DNA from: Sphagnum compactum
Taxonomy: Eukaryota > Bryophyta > Sphagnopsida > Sphagnales
Direction of reading: 5' to 3'
Assembly: GCA_965153455.1 (NCBI GenBank)
Contig: OZ234501.1
Span: 13,392,001 to 13,456,000, forward strand
DNA length: 64,000 bases
In this document: piece after piece, positions 12,321 to 24,310 of the stretch
Layout: each line of letters begins with the position of its first letter
How positions within the stretch are numbered: the stretch's first letter is position 1
Position numbers and translations under genes: made by a program
The notes under the pieces: generated by a model
What the model saw: only the letters and a program-made list of their open reading frames with translations
What the model was told of the DNA's origin: nothing
Databases searched by the model: none

Positions 12321-14759
12321 TCTTAGGCTTTTTAGTCTCTTTTGATGACCCAAACCTTTCAACTGCATCATACACCTCATGCCTCTTTATTAGGTTCAAC
12401 TTTGAAATAAAACACTTTACACAATTTTAAGCCCTTTATGGCATGTGTTAGAGTATTATTGTTTTAAAGCTACTTCTTCACCAAAAAGATGACCTAGCCA
12501 ATGAATTGTAGATTATTTCACTGAACTAGAAAAATAATCAATCAATAGGCTTCCCCTAGATCTTTGAAAATGCATTCACACATTCAAATAAACAATAGGC
12601 CGTTGTAGACCTATGTGTTTGATCACATATGAAAACCTAGGTAATGCATGTAACATAAACAAAAGAAACTCCCTAACACCAACTTCTTATATTCCTTTTA
12701 ACAAATCCAAAAAATGAGGAAGGAGGTAGGCATAGTGAAAGGATGTATTAGTACACAAACTTACCTCACCTGGGTAGATGAACACAAGTGGTTCAACCCA
12801 TTGGAGCCCACAATTGCAAGGTCACATATAAAGCAAATGTTATCCACAGTTTTTATCACAAAATGTGTTTGGCAGCAAGGGCAAGAAACATTGCAATTGC
12901 CTCTAGTGTGGTGGATAGATTTGTTGATGCTTAGTCTATAACATTAAACTTCTAACAACTCTATCTTTGGAGGAATCAAACATAAAGTTCAAAGAAGAAT
13001 CCAAACAAGAAAGGAAAAAAGAAATAATAATTCAAGATGGTGAACTTTAAGAACAAGTTTTTTGTAGTAGAATCCATGTTTAATGAACAATTTGGATACC
13101 AAATATAACTCTCCCATCAACACCCTCAGCAAACTTTAATAGGTTTCAACAATAAATTCCCTGCAAATCATTTATTCTTAATGCACATGATTTGGATTAT
13201 AAACTAATGAATTAAGCAATTCATGAATATAGAGTGACAATTGTAAAATAGGCTAACCTCAATCTAGTATTGTTGTTTGCCATTGAAGTACACCAATATA
13301 AAGAGCAAATGAAACAAAAGTTTATACAATGTGGAGTGTTAAACTACCATTGCTCAATAAAGTTTCTCCAAAGCCCTATGGCAAATAAACCAGAAAGTAG
13401 TTAAAATCAATTAGAAAAATGTTCACACTTCATTTTTAAACATATTTAAACCATAATGAAAGTAAATACCTTGTCTTTTGGACTTGTTCATTATCAGAGT
13501 CTTCTCGTTCATCTCAAATTAAATCATGAAGTTCATTTCGATTCAATGTCATTGTCCCTCCCATTTCCTCTTCATCTTCATCCTTTAAGGTGTTGTCAAT
13601 GACATCTTCTTGTTCATTTATGCATTCAAGTCTTTTATTAGTTAGTGGGGATTTCAAGGCTTGATCACTAGCAAGAAGCCAACCACCTCAGTGCCATTGG
13701 TCCACGCCCTATGAACTTTTTAGAAACTTATCAAAGATTATATTGCATTTTGGATTGTTTTGCAAAACCAAACTTCTTTTGGGGTTGAGTTGATCTTTCA
13801 CAAAAAAACTTGTTCAACCTCATTTAGAAATACAAAAGGTTGGTCACTCATGTGGCCTTCCCCAAAGAGTTTGGAGGTGTCAATTGAGCAAAATAAACAT
13901 TCTTCTAATCAAGCCATGTTGTGGAACCATTTCACCTTCAAAACCAAGCTTCTGAAATCCACCTCCAAAATTTCTTCAGTGGTGCTGACATAGTCAACCT
14001 TTGAACCATCAAACTTTTTCAATTGACAAGCAATACAAAAATCACACATAGTTCGCCATTCATCAACATGACACACTCAAAAATGCCGCCAGTATGACCA
14101 CTTTGCAGTGTAACTTTATGCAACAAAGTTGCACCCAATTATAATGTCCATGTATAAGATATAACATAATTTAAATAATAATCTAATGGAAACCTCACAC
14201 TTTAGTAAGATTATTACAACCCACAAAGTGCCAAATTAAACCATGAATTTAGTTTTTTCCCTTGCATAGCCTTATTGTTGTTTCTATTGTTACTACCCTT
14301 ATTACCCTTGCACTACCCTATTGTTGCCCCTAATATTGGTGTTGCCCTAGCTACTATGCCTAATACTACTAGAGTTATTGTTCCTACTAATATTACTACT
14401 ACTTTAGCTACTAATAGTTACGCTTAATATTGTTGGTTAATTGCTACCCCTATTAATATTGATTTTACCCTAATTGCCATGCCTAATATTGCTAGAGTTG
14501 ATGCCCCTACTCCTATTGCTTTTATTACCTATACTATTGTCTTTCTCTTGTAATTAGATGAATGAAAAAAAACCTATTAAATCATGTCTTCAACCTTTTA
14601 ATGTTTTTCCCCAACATAGCTTACATATCAACAAGGATTGACATAGTACATGCAATGTCATATTTTTTTTCAGACACTACTCCCCACTTTCCTTTAATGT
14701 AACAACTGATTCATGAATCCATGCTAAAGGATCTTTCAGCATCTCAAAACGCCCTCCTC
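12321..14759. other. AT-rich spacer next to a CACTA relic
   Basis: No intact gene is seen. The stretch 14270-14545 is a low-complexity run of ACT/ATT/CCT-like triplets. The rest may include decayed flanks of the CACTA element whose transposase piece lies at 14764-15740, but no terminal repeat or target-site duplication was found. Confidence 0.4.
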
Positions 14760-14763
14760 GAAT

Positions 14764-15740
14764 TCATTTTCTACCTCCATTCCATAGTTCAACCACATGT
14801 GCATATGTTTGTTTTTGCTTCTCATACTTTTCCATCCATTTCATCATCAACATTGATTGTTGAATAATATAGTTGTTAACCTGTTTGTAGGTTATATCTT
14901 CATAACCATGCCAAAATAATTGTTTTCTTCCCTTGCCAACAACCATCTCCATTAGTTGAAACCAAACATACAAGTTAATAACAAATTCAATCAAGCTACT
15001 AGAAAACTAAAATGAAACCCCAATATGTAGATCATTTTAAACAACTCTAGATGAACAAAATTAGTACTTTCAAACAGTTGTGCTAGTATAATTTTCAGTT
15101 TTCAGTTTTCAAACTAATGTATGATAATGTTTTTTTAAAGAAATATATTTATGTAGCCAAGTGGATATACATACTTGTTTTCCGTTCATCTTTTTCTTCT
15201 TTCCACGCCTAAGGTGCATATTTCTCCATGTCACCAATGACGTCATGACAAACTCCCATTGCTTCCTGCATGAGATATCCTTCACCCGTACTCCCCTCCA
15301 AATGAGAATTTTGTCTCACAAATCCTTTTAAGGTCTTAAAAAAATTTCTATAGGGAAACATCCAATGATATAAAACAGGAATTGCCATGGCCACCTCTTC
15401 AATTAAGTGAAAGATGAGATGAATCTAACTATAAAAAAAAACATTTCCAAAAGACTCATAACTATGGCGGACTCTTTCCTCACGAGATCAAAGTCTTTAA
15501 CATCCACATTCTTTGAACAAACCCAACATAAAAGTTTAATCAATCTAAACATAACTTGACAAACCCCCTCAATTACAAACCCATAGATGGCAATAGGAAG
15601 CATAAATTGGATTATATTATTGTAGTCATGTGACTTAAGGCTCGAAAACTTATCCTTTCAACTCAAGATATTCTTTAGGGTTGCACCAAACCCAATGGGT
15701 GTTTTGGTGGACAACATTGTCTAGAAAAACACATTTTGAT
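14764..15740 (-). pseudogene. CACTA (En/Spm) transposase relic, DUF4218-type region
   Basis: A broken DNA-transposon protein. On the minus strand, 15740-15604 reads TKTPIGFGATLKNILSW then LKSHDYNNIIQFMLPIAIYG, the start of the conserved C-terminal region of CACTA transposases. The frame at 15603-15403 continues with IRLIKLLCWVCSKNVD-like spacing. A frame change near 15400 leads to 15394-15209, which contains the diagnostic WMFPYRNFFKTLKGFVR followed by EGSTGEGYLMQEAM. A further piece is at 14994-14764. Stops and shifts separate the pieces and the catalytic half is absent, so it is inactive. It shows that an En/Spm-like element once inserted here. The family is confident, the boundaries are not. 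Confidence 0.8.
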
Positions 15741-15989
15741 TTGACTTAAGCATACAAAAAAATCTTGTCCTTTTCCACCCTTGCACATTGTGACTATATT
15801 GTCCAATTTGACTACATTTCAAAATTACATTTGGCCATTTAGAATTTGCAAGTGGTTTATTGCACTAATTAATGGTCAATATTATTCATAGTTGTTGCAT
15901 TCATTATGTTGTTCACTTATGAGTATAATTTGGACCTTATTTAATTATTTAATATTTTCAAATTCTTGACGTGGAAATTGAGGTAGCCT

Positions 15990-16410
15990 TTAACTTTATT
16001 TACATAATACATTATAATGGGTTAGTGATTTTTTTCACATTTCTTCAATTATCAGAATTGAACCATTCATTTTTAATATATTAAAACCATTACTCACAAA
16101 TTGTATTTTGCACTTATTATAATATACTAAAACACATGCAACTCAAGACTTTGCAATTATACTTGAATGGTTTAGTGAAAATTTTCACATTTTTTGAACT
16201 ATCAACATTTTTACATGAGTTGAATCATTCACTTTGAACTTATTGAAACCACTATTCAAACATTGCATATTGTAGTTACTAGTATATATTGAAATGCACA
16301 CAACAACTTAATGCCTCACATTTATACTTGAATGAGTTATTGAAATTTTTCATATCTTTTGACCTATTAACATTTGCACATGAGTTGAATCATTCACATT
16401 AAATGTTGTT
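15990..16410. repeat. Tandem repeat, period about 155 bp, three diverged copies
   Basis: The blocks (A/G)GTTTAGTGA-TTTTCACAT and TTGAATCATTCA recur in order near 16021, 16171 and 16335, separated by about 150 and 164 bp. Between them each copy has a TTGTATTTTG...ATATACTAAAAC-like block and an ATTATACTTGAATG block. The length resembles plant satellite monomers, but only three copies are visible. Confidence 0.6.
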
Positions 16411-19366
16411 AGAAATTTGAGTCTGTTGCTTTTCTGGAAACAAAAATTTTCTATAGTTGTTGAGAATGTCTAGATGGGGTTTGCATTAATCCTTGGAGCT
16501 ATTTGCTTAAGTCTATAACAATGAAGCTTTTACTACTGTCAACATGCCTCACATTAATTTATGATCCTATTTTCTCAACTCCCAACTCTGATGAACTTCC
16601 ATTTTTTGAGCAAGTTTCCTTGCTTTTTAAGAGTTGTTTCTATCATACTTCTAAAAGCCTCCAACATTTACATATCAAAAATACTGCAGTTTTGATACAA
16701 ATGGTTAACCAGTGCTTAAAGTGACATTGCTACAAAGTGATAAGAGAAAACATTGGAAATATCACTTCATCAAAGTTTCACTCCATGTATGCAACAGGTT
16801 GGTTACCAACATAATTGACATAATGTTGTGGAAAGTTAATACCAGAGGCAACCTTGGCACAAAATTTTATTGGCTTTTATTTTTGCAGTTCAAAAATATG
16901 CTCCAAAACTTGAGAGCTATTTTTGACCATGTTGGGAAAAACAACCTTAGAAACTCCGTTACTTTTAACAAATGCAATTCCCTTACAGAAGTTCAGATGA
17001 TGCTGAAACTTGGAGAGAACGTTTTTAAATTTGTATTCTAAGATTTATTGAAGTTTGACACAAATCCGATTGTGGATTTGGGAGGAACAAATATTTTAAT
17101 AAAAATCCAAAGATTTTTCCATTAATAATATTCCATAAAATTTCAACTCCTACTTTCTATACTTAATTTTCTTCCATGCTCCTTTTACTTGCACATATCA
17201 TTGTGCTCATGAGCAACACATAGCCACATAAATTTAACTAACTCCTCCCTTTCACACACTCTTCTTACAACACATACAACATTTCTCGCATCTAACAAAC
17301 AAGAGAGTCACAAGCTCCAAGTAACTTCTCACTTAACCCTTCCTTGAATTGATTTCCTTTGGCCAATGAGAACTTGTGGAAATCCTTTCTTCTAATCAAA
17401 GGCCTCTTTTCCTTTCATGAACCAATGGGATTTGATGATGATTCCACCTTCCAATGATGTTTACGATGAGAATTTTTGTACTAGAGAGGTTTCCATCCTT
17501 CAATCAAATTAGGATAATGATCTTCATGACCAATGAATTTGGAAGATTCATTTTCCCCTTATCTTGGATATCTTGATGGGATGCCTTAAGTTTGATCATT
17601 GCCAAACCCATCCATTTGACCTATCATTTTAATTTTTCATCCTAATTCTCTTAAAGTAACCAACCCTTTAATAGTTATTAGTAATAAGAAATAACATCCT
17701 TTGGTTGTTATTTGACAAAGTCAACTAAAAAACATTAATAACCTTCTTCCTAGATTATGTATTATTTAAATTTTTAATACATATTAATCAGTCTACCATT
17801 TATTAATTACTTGCAAAATACATAATAAATTTTATTAATTATTTGTGAATAAATCTTCTGTTAAAAGAATTCTTAAGTACTATCTGGATCCATTATCGAA
17901 ACTAGAGCTTAATGAATTTGTCAAAATTAGGGCATCAAGATTTTTTCATAGTTCTATCGTCATAACCTACATCATCGCAATTGTGCCTACCCTAAATTCC
18001 CAGATAAAAACATCATCTTTTGAATGCAAATTCAAAGTTATTGTTTTGAACTATTGTTTTTTTTTTGTTGATGTAAGCAAGGATGGAACCATGGCAGATG
18101 ATGCCACTATGTTTTCATCCCTTTTGGTTGCGTTAATACAAGATGAAGAGTTTGAAGAAACATCAACTAACATGAATATTTTTCAATGGCCGTGTGAAGA
18201 AGAATTAATTGAAAAGGTGGTGCGCATTTGAGTGGTTCAGTTAATGTGAGATTGTTGTGTGTCACCTAACCCTCATGTTTTTGCCATATACTTAAAAATT
18301 AGTTCTTGCTTTAGGAACTAGGTTTGAAAGATTTGATGAATGTCAGCGAGGATGACAACGTTTGTATTTTCTATAGGACTTGGGTCACTAGTGATGGACA
18401 TTATTGTTGGCTCAAAGGTTTAATAAACATGTTGTCAATGGAATAAAGAGTCAAATACCTTGTTCACACCATTTGTCAACTGATCGAATTTTTATAATTA
18501 TGAAGATCTACTAAACTTTGGTTTAGGTTGTACGAGTTCTATTGTCCTATCCTTCATAAGATTTATTAATAACATACAAAACTTTCCTACATGCCCATCA
18601 ATAGAATATCGTGTTTACTTATGAAACACCGTTATACTTTCAACCTTTATTTAATCAAATGACTTTTTAAATATTCAACTAGATTTATAAACTTGGTTTT
18701 ATGAATGTTTCCTTTGTAAGTGATCAAATCTAAAATTACACCTACAACTTATATAATACTACAAATATTTTTAATGAATAATAATTGGATAACTAATGCA
18801 CATCTCATTATACTAATAAGACTATTCAACTTTTAATATTTAAATAATTATCCCCAACTTACTTGATAAGTTTAAAAGGGCCCAAAACATTAAATTTAAT
18901 TATAATTTCTTAAATGACACTAATACCTATTCTCAAATGTTACTTAGTGGATACAGGATCAACTATGAGGCCTAAGAGAGAGGATATTGTTGAACTAGGG
19001 TTCACAAACCCGTTTTAGATTTTTGGATGGTTATGATTCTATGACCAAACATCTTTCTTTCAAAGGCCAAATCATGGCCATGAACAAACAAACATGTACA
19101 ATAATTCAATGCAAATGAAATTGCGTGAAATAAAATCCATTTAGATTTTTAGTGGGAGGGATATTGTCTATGTATCAAGTATGGATTGTCCACATATATG
19201 GTGGCATTCCGGTAACTAATATCCGAATGACAATATGAGATTCTTTTACTAACATCTTCATCATTTCAACTTTCACTACCCCTCTATGTGGTAGTGAAAG
19301 TGTTGTCAACTAAGAGCCAATGGATTAAATTCTGGGCTTAAATTCAAAACCCAATTCCACAATGTC
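16411..19366. other. AT-rich spacer with possible decayed coding fragments
   Basis: Frames at 16503-17041 and 17845-18231 are longer than most in this AT-rich context and are nearly continuous with each other after frame changes. I recognise no domain in them, and they may be remains of a transposable-element gene. The rest of the stretch shows no gene, RNA gene or regular repeat. Confidence 0.35.
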
Positions 19367-19424
19367 ATGGTGTTTGCCATGAATTGCCATGAATTTATGT
19401 TCCAATTTGCCTCAAAACCATCAG

Positions 19425-19575
19425 TTCATTGCCAGTTCTTTAAGGCTTTTGAAATAACCGGGACTGACAGTTCTTTGATTCCTAATCTTTTCCAAAGAAC
19501 CAGAACTGACAGTTCTCGTATTCTGCAGCAATTAAAAAACTGGAACCAGCAGTTCTTTATAAACTCAAATGACCA
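19425..19575. repeat. Dispersed repeat, copy 1 (second copy near 35.44 kb)
   Basis: The segment beginning TGCCAGTTCTTTAAGGC and running through AAATAACCGGGACTGACAG to TTCTTTGATTCC aligns in the same orientation with 35441-35530, with many substitutions but the same word order. The word CAGTTCTT recurs inside it. It is probably part of an uncharacterised transposable element. The open frames across it are not supported as genes. Confidence 0.55.
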
Positions 19576-19972
19576 AGCAACAATGGTTATAACCTTATGA
19601 ATGTCAGTTGCAAAAAAACTGTCACACCCATTAGTCACCTTCACCATATAAAGTACATGGGAGCCTATTCTGCACAACACCAGCACTTTATACATGGACA
19701 AACAAAACATACCTGTGCCAATTCTGGTGGTAGATTACGCACTTCAGAGTATACAGACAGAAGAGGCGTCACCAAGTGCACTGTGATGTATTACTCCAAA
19801 TGTGCTAAACTGGATTGCTTGAGTGAGGAGGCATGACAAAGAGAGAGAGAGACCAAAGAGCCATCATGTAAGTTCAAGCAACAAACAAATTTAACAGAAC
19901 TGTATCTAAGCTTCAGTGCTGCTGCCAATCCGTATCAAGAAATCTAATCCAGTGTAGGATGTAAACAATTCT

Positions 19973-20170
19973 GACCTAAAAGGGCAAATCGGGTTTGTTG
20001 CAGATTTTGAACCTAAAAATGGGGAATTGGGTTTGTTGCAGTGTTTTGAACCTAAGATGGTGAATTGGAATTTTTGCAGAGTTTTGAACCTAAAGATGGA
20101 GAACTGGGTTTGTTGCAGATTTTGAACCTAAAGATGGGAATTGGGTTTGTTGCAGATTTTGAACCCAAAG
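19973..20170. repeat. 38-bp tandem repeat, about five copies
   Basis: The unit contains GAACCTAAAGATGG and TTGGGTTTGTTGCAG. Copies begin near 19973, 20009, 20048, 20086 and 20124. The array ends only about 10 bp beyond the stop codon of the receptor kinase (20179), so it probably lies in that gene's 3' UTR. In the opposite frame it encodes repetitive peptide, which is not taken as a gene. Confidence 0.8.
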
Positions 20171-20178
20171 TTTCAATA

Positions 20179-23100
20179 TCACTCAGATGGTGTCTGCATA
20201 TATGAAGGTGTGTCAGCTTGAGAATCCTTAGCAGAGTCTGATTCAGGCTGCTGCTGCTGTCTCCAGGCTTCATCTCCATTGTTGTCGGAGAATTGATGAA
20301 CGTCTTCCAGCAGGTGCACAACATCTGCCATTTTCGGGCGACTCTCGGGTACAGTGTTGACACATGTCATAGCCAATTGCAGCATTTGAACCATTTCCTC
20401 CTCAACATTGTTCTGATACTTCATCAAATCCACGTCAAAAACTTCAACTGTCCATTCCTCCCTCACCACCGATTGCACCCAGCGAGGAAGATCAAGTCCT
20501 TGATCATTCAGTGATGACTGTGTTGGAGCCTTGCCAGTTAAAAGCTCCAACAAAACCTGCACTCCAATGGGACACAAATACTAAATTCCGGAACAGAAAA
20601 CCACATTGCAAAAGCAAAAGCAGCCATCAATGGAACCAAGTTAGTTCAACCCAACTCAAGCAGTGCTTCTCACCAAAACAAATTTGATGCAGTTTTCGCC
20701 AGAAAAACAAGCTTGATGAGCTTCTTGCCAAGAACAAACTTCATCTGCTTTTTGCAAAAAAACAAACTTGATGTGGCAGTTCTTGCCCAAAACAAACTTG
20801 ATGAGCTTCTTGCCATGAACAGCTCTCAAGACACTGGAGTTTTGTCCACACTCAGCTATGGAGGAATGCAGGAAGTAACTATATGGAGGTGAATCAAGGA
20901 AAGTAAATTTTGGGCATACCACACCAAAGCTGTAAACATCTGACTTGAATGTGAGCTTGAAAGTCTTGCTAACTTCCGGAGCACAGTAACCCAAATTGCG
21001 CGAGCCACCAGAACTTGTGCCAACGAGTTGAACAAGGCCAAAATCCGATACAGCTGCCTCCAGTTGTTGATTAATTAGGATATTGGATGACTTGATGTTC
21101 CCATGAGCACTTCCTTCTTGATGCAAATATGCAATTCCCTTTGCGGCTCCAAGTGCAATTCTCACACGAGCCACCCAATCCAAAGGTGCTCGACCACCCC
21201 CACCACCTCTGTTGCCTCCTGTATCAATCAGTCACCAAAACCATCAGAAACTCTTTGTAATTTGCGTTGGGTTCAATCTTCATCTCTTTGCTCAACAACA
21301 ACAATAACAAACTCAGATTTTGTCCAAACAAGCTTTCGAAACAAATCTGGTGCCCCAAAATACAAAATTCAGGTATGCACAAACACAATCAAAGTAGAGT
21401 TTCAAGCATCCCTACTAGCACTTCATCAAAACCATTGAAGGAGAGTTGAGCATTTTGGGGGGGGGGGGAGGTTCAAAGGTTGATTATCATTGTGCACTAA
21501 TCAATCATCTCAATAAGCTATCATCTCAAATGTCCACTTAGCTACTTATACGACTGGGCAGATTATTGAAACTCACTCGATGATTCAAAACTCACTCACT
21601 CACACTTTCTCACCCATTGGGCGTGAAGGGACTTCCGTAAGTGGTCCAAGTTGGTTTTAGTTTGTGGAAATGGACATTTTAGCCTTTCATCACTCACTCT
21701 AGATGTCCAAAAGTGCAACTCATCACTGCGGAAGCATTCGATTCCACCTATTACCTACTGTACTGAGCTGTAATTTTAAAAATAGCCAAAAATCAGAAGA
21801 TAAGCAACAACAACACAAAAGCAAAGTAGGGTGCTCAAAGCCTCACCCCTCAATGTTCACATAAGAATCTTGATCACATAATCTCAATCACATTAGAATA
21901 CCTAATTGAGAACATAATTGAGATCATGCAACAATACCTAATCAAGCACATAATCTCAATCACATAAGAATACCTAATTGAGCACATAATCTTGATCACA
22001 TAAGAAGAATCAAGAACATAATCAGACTTGAAATCATGAAACCAATGATATGAACAACATAATAAAATAATCAACCAACGGTGTTTGGACATTGAGAAGA
22101 GATTGAGACAAAGAGAATTGTTGTTGTGATGGTGTGTTACAATCTACTTACCATGGAGGAAGGAAGAGAGGCTGCCATTGGAATAGAAATCGTAAACCAG
22201 GAGCTTCTCGTCTTTGGAGAAATAGTAAGCACGAAGAGGAACAACATTGGGATGTTGCAATCTTCCCATTGATGTGATTTGCTTCTGGAAATTGCTGCTA
22301 CTGATGATGATTCCTCCTCCACCACCCGCTACACCTCCTCCAGTTGCTGTTGTGGTGGTATCTTTGAGCCTCTTAACTGCAACAATGGTTCCATCCTCCA
22401 ACACTGCTTTGTAAGCTGTCCCCACTGATCCCTTGCCCAAAACCTCCGCTGAAGCTCGCAGCAGATCCTCCAGATCGAAGCTGTAGCGCTTGCTGTCAAA
22501 GAACACCAGCATGTTGTTGTTGCGGCCTCCTCCAGTTTCACCAGCCCCTTGAGCTGAGCTCGAGTTATCATCCTTTTGTTCTCTGGAGGTAGTAGTAGTA
22601 GAAGAAGACTTCATCTTGCCACCTTCTGCTGCTGCAAGAAAACCTTTCTTCCGCCATTGCCAACAGCACAAGAGAATGGCAGTCGTCAGCAGAACAAAAA
22701 CAATAGAAGCACCCACCGCAATTGCTGCAATAGAACCTGCTCTTAGCCTTGTCCTTCTCCCATGGCCACCAGCAGCTGCAAACGGAGCCGAGACAGGGGC
22801 TGCTGGACTAGACCCACCAGGAACAGCTGGTGCAGACGCAGGAGCCGTGAGCGGACATGCAAGATTGCTTACGGGTGGACCGCAGAGGCTAGGGTTTCCT
22901 GCGAAGTCGGCAGCAGGGAAGCGTTGGAGAGAGCTTGGCACAGGACCAGACAAGTCGTTGTTTTGGAGGGTGAGGTTTTGTAGGCTTGCGAGCTTCAGAG
23001 ACGGAGGAATGCTGCCTGAGAAGGTATTGTTTTCCAAGTCCAGCAGCGAGAGCTCCTGGAAGAAGTTGAGGGAGTTGGGTATGGAGCCGCTGAAGTTGTT

Positions 23101-23616
23101 GAACCCTAAACTGAGATGGGTGAGACGAGGCCAGAAGCCTTCCAGCGATGGCAAAGCTCCGCTGAAGTTGTTGGTGGCAAGGTACAAAGCTCGCAAGTTG
23201 TCGCAGTTGCCAAGCTCTCCCGGGAAAGGACCAGTAAGGAAATTGTTGTGCAAGCTCAGAGTGCGAAGTTGATCTAACTCTCCCAGACTGTTGTTGGGTA
23301 TGGTGCCCACCAGACCGGAGAATGGAAGCTTGAGAGTGGTGACTCTATTGCCATTGCTCCTGCTGCTGCACTCCACGCCAAACCATGAACTACACACCAG
23401 ACTAACATTGCTCCATGAGCTCTGCAACTTTCCTGTCGTGTCTACTCCCTCTCTAAACCGTTGCAATGCCAACGCATCGGATTGCAGCGTCCCAGCTGCT
23501 GCGGCTGTATGCACCATGAGCAAACCGCAGCTCCATATTAGTATGATCTTCAAAACTGCACTGCTGCTGCAGCAGCAGCAGCAGCAGCTCATGATACTGG
23601 CGCATGGCGAGCTCAT
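20179..23616 (-). CDS. LRR subfamily III receptor-like kinase, probable pseudokinase
   Basis: Plasma-membrane receptor-like kinase. There are three exons, 23616-22152, 21218-20920 and 20556-20179, giving 713 aa. The splice signals are CATG|GTAAGT with ACAG|GAGG, and GTG|GTATGC with GCAG|GTT, and all phases agree. The order is: a signal peptide with a poly-Cys run and a hydrophobic core (about 19-41), an LRR N-cap, five or six leucine-rich repeats (about 86-225), a Pro/Ala-rich linker, a transmembrane helix (about 293-317), and a kinase domain from about 380. The kinase has a glycine loop [11 protein letters not shown], the VAVKRLK lysine and DFG, but HGNIKSSN replaces HRD, so the catalytic aspartate is missing. 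This is typical of subfamily III members annotated as inactive kinases that signal through partners. Exon 3 has [12 protein letters not shown] and [10 protein letters not shown]. The ligand cannot be told from sequence. Confidence 0.94.
23571..23588. repeat. (CAG)n microsatellite encoding poly-Cys
   Basis: Six CAG/GCA units lie within the first exon of the receptor kinase. Read on the minus strand they are TGC codons and give a run of six cysteines immediately before the signal-peptide core. Slippage here would change the number of cysteines without shifting the frame. Confidence 0.85.
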
Positions 23617-23916
23617 GACAAACAGAGTCCCCGAGATCCGGTCCCACTACTCCCAGCAGCTCTTCTGTCTTCTTCTACCGGTACAAGCAAGAATCACGAG
23701 AACACAGCTGCAATCACACATATGATGATTCTAGAGCTTCACAGCAGCGGCATCGCCGATCAAAACAACCCATTTCGGAATGCGCCGCTAGTTCCGTGCG
23801 AGCATTGTTTCTGACCCTCTCATTCTCTCTCTGTCTCTTTCCCTCTGGCGCGCTCTCTCTGTGCCTCCATCGCTCTCTCCCTCTCGCGAGCTCCCTCCCT
23901 CCCTCCCCACCGAGCT
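23617..23916 (-). promoter_or_regulatory. 5' leader and proximal promoter of the receptor kinase
   Basis: This is the region immediately upstream of the ATG at 23616. From about 23805 to 23915 the plus strand is CT-rich (CTCTCTCTGT, CCCTCCCTCC), so the coding-strand leader is GA-rich, a common feature of plant 5' UTRs. The boundary between leader and promoter cannot be placed from sequence alone. Confidence 0.4.
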
Positions 23917-24310
23917 GCCGGGGTTCTGATACCCCGAGGGTACTAGGAGGATATCCAAGCCTGCTGAGGCGGATATATCCGTTGTTCTCGTCGTCCTCCT
24001 CCCTCCCTCCTCGCGGGCTCCCTTGCCGGGTCAAGATACCCGGAGGGTACTTAGCGGATATATAAGCCTGCCGAGGCGGATATAGCCGTTGTTCTCGCTC
24101 CCTGTCCTAACTCGCGGAGTTCCCTCGACGGGGGAATGACACCCGGAGGGTACTCAAGCGGGTGTCTGAGCCGGCTGGAGGCCGGCATGTCCGTTTAGGT
24201 TCTCGGCCACTTCCACCGTCGCCAGTTCGGTGCCGGGTCTACGGTACCCTGCGGGTATTTTTGCGCGTGTCGGAGCCCGCTGGAGGCGGGTATATATTTG
24301 GGGCATCCGT
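23917..24310 (+). repeat. Four-copy, about 105-bp GC-rich array with paired hairpins
   Basis: Four diverged tandem units start near 23917, 24025, 24127 and 24232. Each begins with a GCCGGG-like block after a CTCGCG-like block. Each contains hairpin 1, TACCC-nnn-GGGTA, at 23930-23942, 24037-24049, 24140-24152 (first base C) and 24245-24257. Exactly 18 nt after its end comes hairpin 2: CTGC/GCGG in units 1 and 2, CCGGC/GCCGG in unit 3 (24171-24185), CCCGC/GCGGG in unit 4 (24276-24290). The central pair of hairpin 2 changes T-G, G-C, C-G between units, so pairing is kept while sequence changes. The array sits 300-700 bp upstream of the receptor-kinase start. I know of no named element with this layout. 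Confidence 0.75.

Noticed and set aside
22616-23272. 218-aa plus-strand frame opposite the receptor-kinase exon 1
   Set aside because: It is antisense to a well-supported LRR and linker coding region and has no independent homology.
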